NCBI RefSeq assembly: GCF_021403115.1
Contig: NZ_JAJSSH010000004.1
Coordinates: forward strand, 248,001-312,000
DNA length: 64,000 nt
Reading direction: 5' to 3'
From: Sphingobium sufflavum
Lineage (GTDB): Bacteria; Pseudomonadota; Alphaproteobacteria; Sphingomonadales; Sphingomonadaceae
In this document: positions 28,134 through 35,457 of the stretch, piece after piece
Position numbering within the stretch: position 1 is the first letter of the stretch
Layout of the letters: every line of letters starts with the position of its first letter
Made by a program: the position numbers and the translations under genes
The notes under the pieces: generated by a model
Databases searched by the model: none
Seen by the model: the letters and a program-made list of their open reading frames with translations, nothing else
What the model was told of the DNA's origin: nothing

Positions 28134-29714
28134 TCAGTGCGCGGCGGGCGTCGCCGCCGGTCCCGACTGGGGCTGCGCTCCGAAATTGATCGCGGCGATC
28201 TCCGCTATCTCCGCCCGGTCTTCCGGCAGGATATGGCCCGCACGGATCGCGGCATCCAGCGCCTTGTCGAAACGCCCCACATAGTCGGCCTTGCCCTGCG
28301 GATAGAGCTGCGCCAGCTTCGCCGCGTCGAACGCCTCACCCACGCCGGCCAGCATCGCGACGAACGAGCCGCTATTGCCATAGCCCGTCATCCGCATCGT
28401 CGGCACGTCCACCCATGGCGTGCGGATGCCGCCCTTCGCCAGGCCGTTGGCATCCACGGCCAGCGTCGGCGCCACACCCTCCGTACCGCCGGTCGCCAGT
28501 TCCAGCCGGGGCGTGCTCGCCGGGGCTTTGCCGCTGCGCAGCCAGCCGTCGAGACCCGCCAGCGCCGCCTGCACCACATAATGCTGCGTCATGCCGGGGT
28601 TATAGGGCTTGTCCATCGCCCCCGCCATCGACCGGGTGGAGGGTACGAAGATGCGCGCCAGCTCCGCGTTGCTGCGCAACCCGGAATCGATGAACGACCC
28701 GCCGAACAGATAGCCGTCGGCATGGGCCGCACCCGCGATTTCCCAGACCCGCAGCCGGTCCGTGTCGGGCTGGCGCGAGGCATGATAGCCGGAAAGGCGC
28801 GCGCCCAGCAGGTCCGTCTCCGTAATCACGGTCAGCACCGGCACGCGCAGGTCGCGGCGGAAACGCACATGCTTGGGCATCGCGCCCGGTCCCTCGATCA
28901 TGCGGCTGCCGTCCACCGCCGCGCTGCTGCCAAAGCGCGAATGGACCAGGAAGCCGTCATACACCTTCGCCAGCGGGTCCACCGCATTGACATAGGTGGT
29001 CAGGAACGCCGCCGACTGGGACTCGCCCAGCGCCACGACCCGCCGGGGCATCAGGCTGCCCAGCAGGCCGCTTGCGCCCGGCGCCTTCAGCAGGGCGCCC
29101 GCCTGCGAGAATATGTCGTAGGAGAAGGCGTCGCCGGGGTGTGACAGGCTGCCATAGCGTTCGGGGCTGGAGACTTTCAGTGGCTTGCCGCCCGCCTGCA
29201 TCGGCGTGTCGCCACCCTCGACGCCCACCTTCTGCGCGGAGACGGCGACATAGCCATAGCCCTTGCGGACGATCTCGCGGTGCGCGACCATCCAATCGGC
29301 GGGCGTGTCCTGCCCGCCCGTCACGTTCAGCCATTCGACCAGCACCGTGCCGTTGAATTTCGCCGCGTCGGTGGGCAGGATCACCACGATGCGCGTCGCA
29401 TAATCGGCTTTCGCGGCGGGTGTCACGTCCCACTGGCCATCGCCGGTCGCCGCACCGGGCAGGCGATAGGAGGTCGCCGTGCCATTTACGAAATATTCGC
29501 TGGCCTGATAGCCGAGCGCGGACAGGTCATAGCCGCCGATCAGCAGGACCGGCTTGCCGGGAACCGCCTTGACCGTGGGGGATTGTGCGGCGGGGGCCTT
29601 TGCGGGGGCGGGCGGAGTTTGCGCCTGCGCCGCCGTCAGGGACAGGGTCAACGCCGCGCCGCACGCCGCACCACACAGGGCACCCCCCAGCATCCGAGTC
29701 CATCGGTCCTGCAT
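28134..29714 (-). CDS. Secreted alpha/beta-hydrolase-domain protein
   Basis: 526 residues. Signal peptide from the ATG at 29714 (MQDRWTRMLGGALCGAACGA, cleaved about AQA-Q), so it is exported. The catalytic core has the nucleophile motif ALGESQSAAFL (Ser near residue 235) and a likely catalytic His in EIAGAAHADGYLFG; this is the alpha/beta hydrolase-10 type family of poorly characterised esterases. GGAAGGA lies seven bases upstream of the chosen start. It is divergent from a MarR regulator and upstream of TonB receptor A. Possible role: releasing or trimming an ester-linked substrate before uptake. Substrate is inference. Confidence 0.8.
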   Translation of the reverse strand: MQDRWTRMLGGALCGAACGAALTLSLTAAQAQTPPAPAKAPAAQSPTVKAVPGKPVLLIGGYDLSALGYQASEYFVNGTATSYRLPGAATGDGQWDVTPAAKADYATRIVVILPTDAAKFNGTVLVEWLNVTGGQDTPADWMVAHREIVRKGYGYVAVSAQKVGVEGGDTPMQAGGKPLKVSSPERYGSLSHPGDAFSYDIFSQAGALLKAPGASGLLGSLMPRRVVALGESQSAAFLTTYVNAVDPLAKVYDGFLVHSRFGSSAAVDGSRMIEGPGAMPKHVRFRRDLRVPVLTVITETDLLGARLSGYHASRQPDTDRLRVWEIAGAAHADGYLFGGSFIDSGLRSNAELARIFVPSTRSMAGAMDKPYNPGMTQHYVVQAALAGLDGWLRSGKAPASTPRLELATGGTEGVAPTLAVDANGLAKGGIRTPWVDVPTMRMTGYGNSGSFVAMLAGVGEAFDAAKLAQLYPQGKADYVGRFDKALDAAIRAGHILPEDRAEIAEIAAINFGAQPQSGPAATPAAH

Positions 29715-29763
29715 CGCACTATCCTTCCTCTCCACGCGACAGCTTCATGGCCGTCGCCCCGAT

Positions 29764-29780
29764 TGGTATATTGATTACCA
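29764..29780. promoter_or_regulatory. Candidate MarR operator
   Basis: TGGTATATTGATTACCA is an interrupted palindrome (TGGTA, seven bases, TACCA) in the AT-rich gap between the divergent hydrolase (start 29714) and marR (start 29820) genes. A second pair CCAT/ATGG overlaps its right side. Size and placement fit a MarR dimer site. Confidence 0.45.
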
Positions 29781-29819
29781 TTTGTTTGCAATATGGCTGT
29801 GCGGGGATAAGGCGGAATC

Positions 29820-30266
29820 ATGAAAGCCCCCGTTTCCCCGCCGCTCCGCGACCCGCTCGACCATCTTCTCGGCTATCAGCTCCGCCGGGCGTCGATGCAC
29901 ACGCTCACCGGCCTGAATGAGGCGTTCGAGGGGCTGGGCGTGCGCCTGACGGAGGCGATCATCCTGCGCTTCGTGGAGGCCAATCCCGGTTGCAACCAGG
30001 CGGAGATCGGCCGGGCGCTGGGCGTCACGCGCACCAATATGGTGCCGGTCGTCGCGGGTCTGGTGGATGCGGGGCTGGTCCGGCGGGAGGTGGCGGACGG
30101 CCGCACCCATGCCCTGCACCTGACGCCCGACGGCGTGGCGCTGCACGGGCGCATCGACGCGGCGACCCGCGCGCATGAGGAGCATTTCTTCGGCGACATC
30201 GACGCGGCGGAGCGCGCCGTCCTGATGCAATTATGCCAGCGGATTCGGGACAGGCCGCTGAAATAG
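29820..30266 (+). CDS. MarR-family transcriptional regulator
   Basis: 148 residues. Winged helix: recognition-helix region NQAEIGRALGVTRTNMVPVV (about 59-78) and wing VRREVADGRTHALHLT, then a dimerisation helix. Divergent from the secreted hydrolase with a palindrome between them, so it probably represses that gene and itself. MarR proteins often respond to phenolic ligands, which would fit release of a phenol by a desulfinase, but that is speculation. It converges on the desulfinase-like gene. Confidence 0.86.
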   Translation: MKAPVSPPLRDPLDHLLGYQLRRASMHTLTGLNEAFEGLGVRLTEAIILRFVEANPGCNQAEIGRALGVTRTNMVPVVAGLVDAGLVRREVADGRTHALHLTPDGVALHGRIDAATRAHEEHFFGDIDAAERAVLMQLCQRIRDRPLK

Positions 30267-30298
30267 GGCGGCGCAGAACGCTCGCCCCGGAACGACGA

Positions 30299-30327
30299 AG
30301 GGGGCAGGACCGATGGCCCCGCCCCCT
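30299..30327. terminator. Weak hairpin between convergent genes
   Basis: Arms AGGGGGC and GCCCCCT are separated by 15 bases in the 79-base gap between marR (plus) and the DszB-like gene (minus). No T-run follows on either strand, so termination would be inefficient or factor-dependent. Confidence 0.3.
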
Positions 30328-30345
30328 CCCGTCACAAGACCGCGA

Positions 30346-31398
30346 TCAGGCCGCCGCCGCTGGTGCGGCCTCGTCCAGCGTCACCGCGTCCACCAGATCG
30401 GCCGCCAGCGTCAGCGGCCGCTCGTCGATCCAGCTGTCGAAGTCGAAGTCGGTGATGAAACCTTCCTGCACCAGAAAATCCTTCTGGTGGCGCAGGCCCT
30501 GCACATAGAGCGGCGAGAGGGCGACGCTGAACCGTTCGTGCAGCCTGGGACCGAATCCGCGCTTCACCGCCGCCTCCGTCGCGCCGGTTTCCGCCGCGAT
30601 GGCGCGCACCACCTCCGCCGGATGGGTCAGCGCCCATGCCGCCGTCTTTTGCAGCACCGCCAGATAGCGCGCGACAATCTCCGGGTGGTTGCGGGCCAGC
30701 TCGCCGCTGACGGTCACCGGGCGCGGTGTGCCGGCATTGACGCGCAGGATGGGGTCCGCCTGCTCGTTGATGTCCAGGATCGGGCGGAAACCGTGCCGCT
30801 CGATCAGGGTCGCGCTGAACGCGCCCTTGGCATAGATGGCATCGCTGGTGCCATCCAGCAGCGACTGCGCCACCGCGCTGGTCCAGTGGGAGAGGCTGGC
30901 GTTCGCCGCCTCGCGCAGGTCGGGCGCGCGCTCGTTGGTCAGGTCCACGAACGTCACCTCGTCACGGCCGATCCCGGCAATCTGCAGCGCGGTCAGCAGG
31001 CCGCGCAGATCCTGCGCCCGGCCGACGTCGACCACCTGCCCGCCCCGCTGCGGGATGGCCAGCCTTGCGCCGCGCAACTGATCGACCGACCGGATCGGGC
31101 TGTCGTCGCGGACGAAGATCAACTGCTCCTCGTCGATCCAGGTGATGCCGACCAGCACCGTATCCTGCCCATTGCCGCGCGCCCACAGCGGCGGGACATT
31201 GCCGCCCTCGCGAAAGCTGTTGGCGACATTATGGTCAAAGTGGGAGAGGCGAACCGCCGGGTCGTCCGACGCGCGGATCGACTCCACCGCGATGCCCGAC
31301 CGGGCGAATTCCTGATGCAGCCAGCGATAATGCTGGGCGACGCCGGATGTCGTCGGAACGCCGCAGCGCGTGTACCAGATCGTATCGGGTTGAGACAT
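30346..31398 (-). CDS. DszB-like sulfinate desulfinase, copy 1
   Basis: 350 residues; DszB from Rhodococcus has about 365. The fold is that of ABC substrate-binding proteins, but there is no signal peptide, so it is cytoplasmic. The DszB catalytic residues appear conserved: Cys12 in YTRCGVP, His53 in RLSHFDHN and Arg63-Glu-Gly-Gly66 in FREGGNVPPLW, with the His-to-Arg spacing of ten residues seen in DszB (His60, Arg70). Further matches are GITW and FVRDDSPIRS. The reaction would be hydrolysis of an organic sulfinate to sulfite and a desulfonated product. GGAAG lies five bases before the ATG. Substrate unknown; automated annotation may label it an ABC transporter component. Confidence 0.74.
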   Translation of the reverse strand: MSQPDTIWYTRCGVPTTSGVAQHYRWLHQEFARSGIAVESIRASDDPAVRLSHFDHNVANSFREGGNVPPLWARGNGQDTVLVGITWIDEEQLIFVRDDSPIRSVDQLRGARLAIPQRGGQVVDVGRAQDLRGLLTALQIAGIGRDEVTFVDLTNERAPDLREAANASLSHWTSAVAQSLLDGTSDAIYAKGAFSATLIERHGFRPILDINEQADPILRVNAGTPRPVTVSGELARNHPEIVARYLAVLQKTAAWALTHPAEVVRAIAAETGATEAAVKRGFGPRLHERFSVALSPLYVQGLRHQKDFLVQEGFITDFDFDSWIDERPLTLAADLVDAVTLDEAAPAAAA

Positions 31399-31692
31399 GA
31401 CAGCTTCCTTTTCTGGGGGACGATGAACCGATGGCGCCGCCGCGCGGCCCGCCGGATGAGGGGAATAAGGCCATTATGTTTCCGAAGCAGATGGGATCAT
31501 CCGCGGACTCGGAAAACGTGCCAAATCAACAGACTGAAACAGCCGAACCGATGCAATCGGATCGGAACCTGTTCTAGATCGCGCACCCTTCGCCACCAAC
31601 GAATATGCCGTCGCATGGATAGGCGGGTACGGACTTTGCCAGACCCGGATTGGCACGCGGCGATTCCATCCGGCGGGAGGCACCGGACAGAT
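31399..31692. other. Intergenic region upstream of DszB-like copy 1
   Basis: About 290 bases between the LysR stop and the desulfinase start. It holds copy A of a 57-base dispersed repeat (31521-31577) and a small palindrome CCGATGCAATCGG (31548-31560) within it. The side nearest the desulfinase is moderately AT-rich and presumably contains its promoter, although no convincing -35/-10 pair was found. Confidence 0.5.
31521..31577 (-). repeat. 57-bp dispersed intergenic repeat, copy A
   Basis: Reading the minus strand it aligns without gaps to 40186-40242, with 42 of 57 positions identical. The best-conserved core is TCCGATCCGAT, then GCATCGG. Similar short intergenic repeats are common in alphaproteobacteria; function unknown. 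Confidence 0.65.
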
Positions 31693-32724
31693 TCAGGACG
31701 CCCCGCTACCCTGCGCGGCCAGCCGGGGAGGCTCCTCCTCCGCCCGGTGCAGATCGGCCCGGTCGGCAAAGCGCGGCACCGGCGGTTCCCGGTCCGCCGC
31801 AGGCCGCCGCGCCGTCCCGGTCAGCACCGCATAGTCGAGGTGCGGGGCCAGCATCTCGATCAGCCGATAGCTGTAATTGCGCAGCAGAGCGCCGCGCCGC
31901 ACCGCGATCTTCGTCACCTTGGGCGCGAAAAAGGCGTTGGAGCCACGCACCGTCACCAGATCGTCGCACGGGTCCGCGACCGCCGCCATTTCCGCGACGA
32001 TGCCGACCCCCATGCCGATGCCGACATAGGTCTTGATAACGTCCGCATCCATCGCGGTCAGCCGGATTTCGGGCACGATGCCCGCCGCCTCGAACGCCGC
32101 GTCAATCTGCGACCGGCCCGAAAAACCGGCATTATAAGTGACCAGCGGATAGCGGGCGATGTCGTGCAGCGTCGGCGTCGGCAACTGCGTCAGCGGATGG
32201 CCCGGCGGCACCACCACGACATGCTCCCAGCTATAGCAGCTATAGGTGGTCAGTTCCGGGCTGTCCTCCACCGTCTCCGTCGCGATGCCCACGTCCGCGA
32301 CGCCGCGCAGCAGCGTCTGCACCACATATTTGGGCGTCCCCTGCCGCAACTCCACCTCCACGTCGGGGAACAGGCGGGTGAAGCGGGCGATGACGCGCGG
32401 CAGGGCATAGCGCGCCTGGTTATGGGTGGTCGCGATGACCAGCCGCCCCTTGTCGCTCTGCTTATAGTGTTCCGACAGGCGCTTGAGGTTGTCGGCCTCC
32501 GCCAGCAGCCGGTCGATCACGCCCGCCACATCTTCCCCCGCCTTGGTCAGGCCGACCAGCCGCTTGCCCCGGCGCACGAAGATCTCGACGCCCAGTTCGG
32601 CCTCCAGCTCCTTGATCTGCTTGCTGACCCCGGACTGGGAGGTGAACAGCGTGTTGGCGACCTCCGTCAGGTTCAGGCCGTTCTGGATCGCGGATCGCAC
32701 ATATCGCAATTGCTGGAAATTCAT
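31693..32724 (-). CDS. CysB/Cbl-type LysR regulator
   Basis: 343 residues. N-terminal winged helix typical of CysB proteins (MNFQQLRYVRSAIQNGLNLT, then TSQSGVSKQIKELEAELG). The effector domain contains ATTHNQARYALP, almost identical to the CysB/Cbl sequence that contacts sulfate or acetylserine-type ligands. CysB-clade regulators activate sulfur-scavenging genes when sulfate is scarce. Start at the second of two nearby ATGs (32724 rather than 32730) because it matches the family N-terminus. It lies between the DszC-like and DszB-like genes on the same strand, and is strong independent evidence that the cluster concerns sulfur. Confidence 0.9.
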   Translation of the reverse strand: MNFQQLRYVRSAIQNGLNLTEVANTLFTSQSGVSKQIKELEAELGVEIFVRRGKRLVGLTKAGEDVAGVIDRLLAEADNLKRLSEHYKQSDKGRLVIATTHNQARYALPRVIARFTRLFPDVEVELRQGTPKYVVQTLLRGVADVGIATETVEDSPELTTYSCYSWEHVVVVPPGHPLTQLPTPTLHDIARYPLVTYNAGFSGRSQIDAAFEAAGIVPEIRLTAMDADVIKTYVGIGMGVGIVAEMAAVADPCDDLVTVRGSNAFFAPKVTKIAVRRGALLRNYSYRLIEMLAPHLDYAVLTGTARRPAADREPPVPRFADRADLHRAEEEPPRLAAQGSGAS

Positions 32725-32835
32725 CCCCATCCCCTGTGGATGACGGCAAGGCGGCGCGCGCTCCCGTCCCGGCGTCGGCCCGGACGATCGCCCGAACCGC
32801 GCCGATGGACCGCCGGCCCGCGCGCCGTAACGGCG

Positions 32836-34110
32836 TCAGAATACCCGGCCTTCGTCGAAGTCGTCGCGCACGCCGTTGAGGTAATAATCGCCCAGCACCC
32901 GGCCCCGCAGGGAGGCGGGGTTGTGGTTGCACAGCGTCCGCACATTGCGCCAGTGCCGGTCGAAATTGCGGCCCCGCGCCGTCGCCGATCCGCCGCCCGT
33001 GTCGAACAGCAACTCCGCCGCGCGCAGCGCCAGCTTGCCGATCATGAACTGCCCCTTGCTGTTGGCCAGCTGCATCGCGAACACGACATCCTCTATGTCC
33101 GCCGCGTTGGAGAGGATCGCAGCGGCGGATGCGTCCAGCCCCCGCGCCGTCTCCGCGACCAGCGCGTCGATGGTGTGCGACAGGGCCGCGATCTCACCCA
33201 CCGCCAACTGCACGAAATGGTCGCCGCCCGCCGTGGCCGACGCCGAATGTTTGGCCGAGCGCGCCTGCCCCCGGACATAGGCGATCGCGTCCGACAGCAC
33301 GTTACGCGCGATGCCCGCCACCACGGCATAAAGGTGCAGCTGCGCGCGCACCGCGCCATGCCGCTTGACGAAGGGGCTGCCCGCGCCCCGGCGCGCGCCG
33401 ACCTCATGCGCCTCGACCCGCACATTGTTCAGGAAGACGCTGCCACTGGCGCTCAGCCGCTGGCCCATGCCGTCCCAGTCGTCCCGTATCTCCACCCCCT
33501 CGCGCCCGGCGGGGATCAGGACGCCGGTCGGCTTGCCCTCCTCGTCCACCGCGCTGAAGCTGGTGTAGTCGGCGAAGATCGCGCCGGTGGCATAATATTT
33601 ATGGCCGTTGAGGCGGTAATGGTCGCCTTCCCGGTGCAGCGTCGTGCGGATCATGTTGGGGCGCGGCGTGCCGATCTCCATGTTCGCGCCGCCGAACAGC
33701 TTGCCGGCCAGCACCTCGCCCGCGAACTGGCGGCTGGTGTCGCCGTCCGGGTCCAGCCCGATCGACTCCAGAAAGCCGAAATGGCCCCGCAGCGCATGCG
33801 CCACGCCGGAGTCGGCGGCGGCGATGGCGCAGGTCACCTCGATCTGGTCCGACGTGCTGCCGCCCGGCCCGCCCAGCGATTGCGGCACGCGCAGCCAGGT
33901 GATGCCGGTGGTGCGCAGATAGCGGAACAGCTCGTGCGGCAGGCGCCCCTCCCGCTCCCGCTCCGCCGCGCCTTCCGCGACGCGCGCCGCCACGGCGGGC
34001 AGGCCCGCCAATATCTCCTCCCGGCTCAGCCGCGGCGCAGGGGCCGAATCAGGCGTAACGGGGGCAGCAGCGGAAGCGGCGGGTACGGGTTCCAAAAGCT
34101 CGGTCGGCAT
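32836..34110 (-). CDS. DszC/SfnB-like flavin-dependent monooxygenase
   Basis: 424 residues; DszC has about 417. Acyl-CoA-dehydrogenase fold: N-terminal helical domain (about 30-130), beta domain (YRLNGHKYYATGAIFADY, then DWDGMGQRLSASGSVFLNNV) and C-terminal helices. The final motif HWRNVRTLCNHNPASLRG parallels the DszC end segment, with the His of H-(N/D)-P retained. DszC oxidises dibenzothiophene to its sulfone using reduced flavin and O2; SfnB acts on dimethylsulfone routes. No CoA ligand is expected. It is divergent from the second desulfinase over a 198-base promoter region. A flavin reductase, required for activity, is not in the cluster. Confidence 0.78.
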   Translation of the reverse strand: MPTELLEPVPAASAAAPVTPDSAPAPRLSREEILAGLPAVAARVAEGAAEREREGRLPHELFRYLRTTGITWLRVPQSLGGPGGSTSDQIEVTCAIAAADSGVAHALRGHFGFLESIGLDPDGDTSRQFAGEVLAGKLFGGANMEIGTPRPNMIRTTLHREGDHYRLNGHKYYATGAIFADYTSFSAVDEEGKPTGVLIPAGREGVEIRDDWDGMGQRLSASGSVFLNNVRVEAHEVGARRGAGSPFVKRHGAVRAQLHLYAVVAGIARNVLSDAIAYVRGQARSAKHSASATAGGDHFVQLAVGEIAALSHTIDALVAETARGLDASAAAILSNAADIEDVVFAMQLANSKGQFMIGKLALRAAELLFDTGGGSATARGRNFDRHWRNVRTLCNHNPASLRGRVLGDYYLNGVRDDFDEGRVF

Positions 34111-34153
34111 CGAAATTCTTCTCCGGGGGCGGCCCGTCGACCGCCAGATGATA

Positions 34154-34182
34154 TTTACACATATTTCCTAGCTGTATTATAG
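34154..34182 (+). promoter_or_regulatory. Possible promoter in divergent DszC/DszB region
   Basis: TTTACA at 34154-34159 and TTATAG at 34177-34182 are separated by 17 bases in an unusually AT-rich island (34151-34195). The same island could serve the divergent DszC-like gene, with TATAAT readable on the minus strand. A CysB-type regulator would be expected to bind here; no clear CysB site can be drawn by eye. Confidence 0.45.
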
Positions 34183-34308
34183 ACTATTGAAATTGACAAG
34201 GCGCGGATGGACTCGCCTCCCTCCCTGTCTCCCCTTTCCCTCCGGTGCCCGCCAAGGCCCCGGATGTCTTTCTCGCCGTTCCCTCACACTCCCTCGGAGG
34301 CCGATCCC

Positions 34309-35358
34309 ATGAGCACGACGCCCACCGCCGTCTGGTACACCCGCTGCCCCGCCCCCACCCCGCTCTCGCTGGCGGTCCAGCTCGGCTGGATCGACAAGAG
34401 CTTTGCCGCGCATGGCGTGGGCGTCACCTCCATCCGCGACAGCGCCGACCCGGCGGTGCGCGACAGCCATTACACCCATGCGCTCGACTGGTCCTTCCGG
34501 CAGGGCGGCAATATCCCGCCGATCTGGGCGCGGTCCGGCGGGCGGGAGACGCGCATCGTCGGCATCACCCGGACGGACGAGTTTCAGGCGATCCTCGCCC
34601 TGCCCTCCTCCGGCATCGCCAGCGGTGAGCGGTTGAAGGGGCGCCGCATCGGCATCCCACGCAAGCCCGCCGGGCCGATCGTGGATTTTCAGCGGATCAC
34701 CGCGACCAAGGGCATCGTCTCCGCCCTCTCCCTCGCCGGGCTGACCGCGCAGGATGTGGAGCTGGTCTATATCGACACCAACCGCGCGCCCCTGCTTCCG
34801 GGCCTGCACCAGAGCGGCGGCGACAGCTATCATGGCCTCAACCGTCGCTATCCCTATGGCGACGAATTGCTGGCGCTGGCGCGGGGCGAGATCGACGCCT
34901 TCTTCGTCAAGGGGGCGGAGGGGCTGGTCCTCGCCAGCCAGTTCGGCGCGACCATCGTGTCCGACTTCGGCTTTCACCCGGATGCGAAGATCCGCATCAA
35001 CAATGGCACGCCGCGCCCGCTCACCGTCGACCCGCTGTTCCTGGAGGAGCGGCCCGACCTCGTCGCCGATCTGGTCGAGACGGTCGCGCGCGTGGGCGAC
35101 TGGGCACAGGCCCATCCCGATGACGCCGTCCGCTTCATCGCGCGGGAAATCGGCGTGTCGGAACAGGCGATCTGGGCCGCCAACGGTCCCGACGTGCATC
35201 GCCACCTGCGCCTGACGCTGGACGAGGAGGAGGTGGCCGCCCTCGCCCATTTCAAGGATTTCCTGCTCGAATGGGGGTTCATCCCCGCCGATTTCGATGC
35301 GGCGGCGTGGATCGACCCCCGTCCGCTGGAGGCCGCGCGACGCCTGCAAGCCGCCTGA
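34309..35358 (+). CDS. DszB-like sulfinate desulfinase, copy 2
   Basis: 349 residues, paralogue of the gene at 30346. The catalytic set is again present: Cys13 in YTRCPAP, His54 in RDSHYTHA, Arg64-Gln-Gly-Gly67 in FRQGGNIPPIW. The region FQAILALPSSGI replaces the FVRDDSPI motif, so the two copies probably differ in substrate or efficiency. No signal peptide. ATG at 34309 chosen because GGAGG lies eight bases upstream; the 34 extra residues of a longer frame are Pro/Ser-rich and unlike the paralogue. Transcribed with the DszA-like gene, 99 bases downstream. Confidence 0.74.
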   Translation: MSTTPTAVWYTRCPAPTPLSLAVQLGWIDKSFAAHGVGVTSIRDSADPAVRDSHYTHALDWSFRQGGNIPPIWARSGGRETRIVGITRTDEFQAILALPSSGIASGERLKGRRIGIPRKPAGPIVDFQRITATKGIVSALSLAGLTAQDVELVYIDTNRAPLLPGLHQSGGDSYHGLNRRYPYGDELLALARGEIDAFFVKGAEGLVLASQFGATIVSDFGFHPDAKIRINNGTPRPLTVDPLFLEERPDLVADLVETVARVGDWAQAHPDDAVRFIAREIGVSEQAIWAANGPDVHRHLRLTLDEEEVAALAHFKDFLLEWGFIPADFDAAAWIDPRPLEAARRLQAA

Positions 35359-35457
35359 CGCCCGGCCTCCACCTCAGAGCGCCGTCGCGGCGATACTGCG
35401 ACCCGTCGCTGCGGCGGCGCTCCCTCTTTCCCATCCCATCCATTCGAAAGGCCGCCC

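Noticed and set aside
30313..34182. A 1289-codon open frame on the plus strand, antisense to four genes
   Set aside because: Arg/His/Asp-rich sequence without domains, a typical antisense shadow in high-GC DNA; the minus strand holds clear DszB-, LysR- and DszC-like proteins.
30346..35358. Calling the DszB-like genes ABC sulfonate/nitrate substrate-binding proteins
   Set aside because: No signal peptide, no permease or ATPase genes nearby, and the DszB catalytic residues with their spacing are present. The fold is shared, so the idea is not excluded completely.
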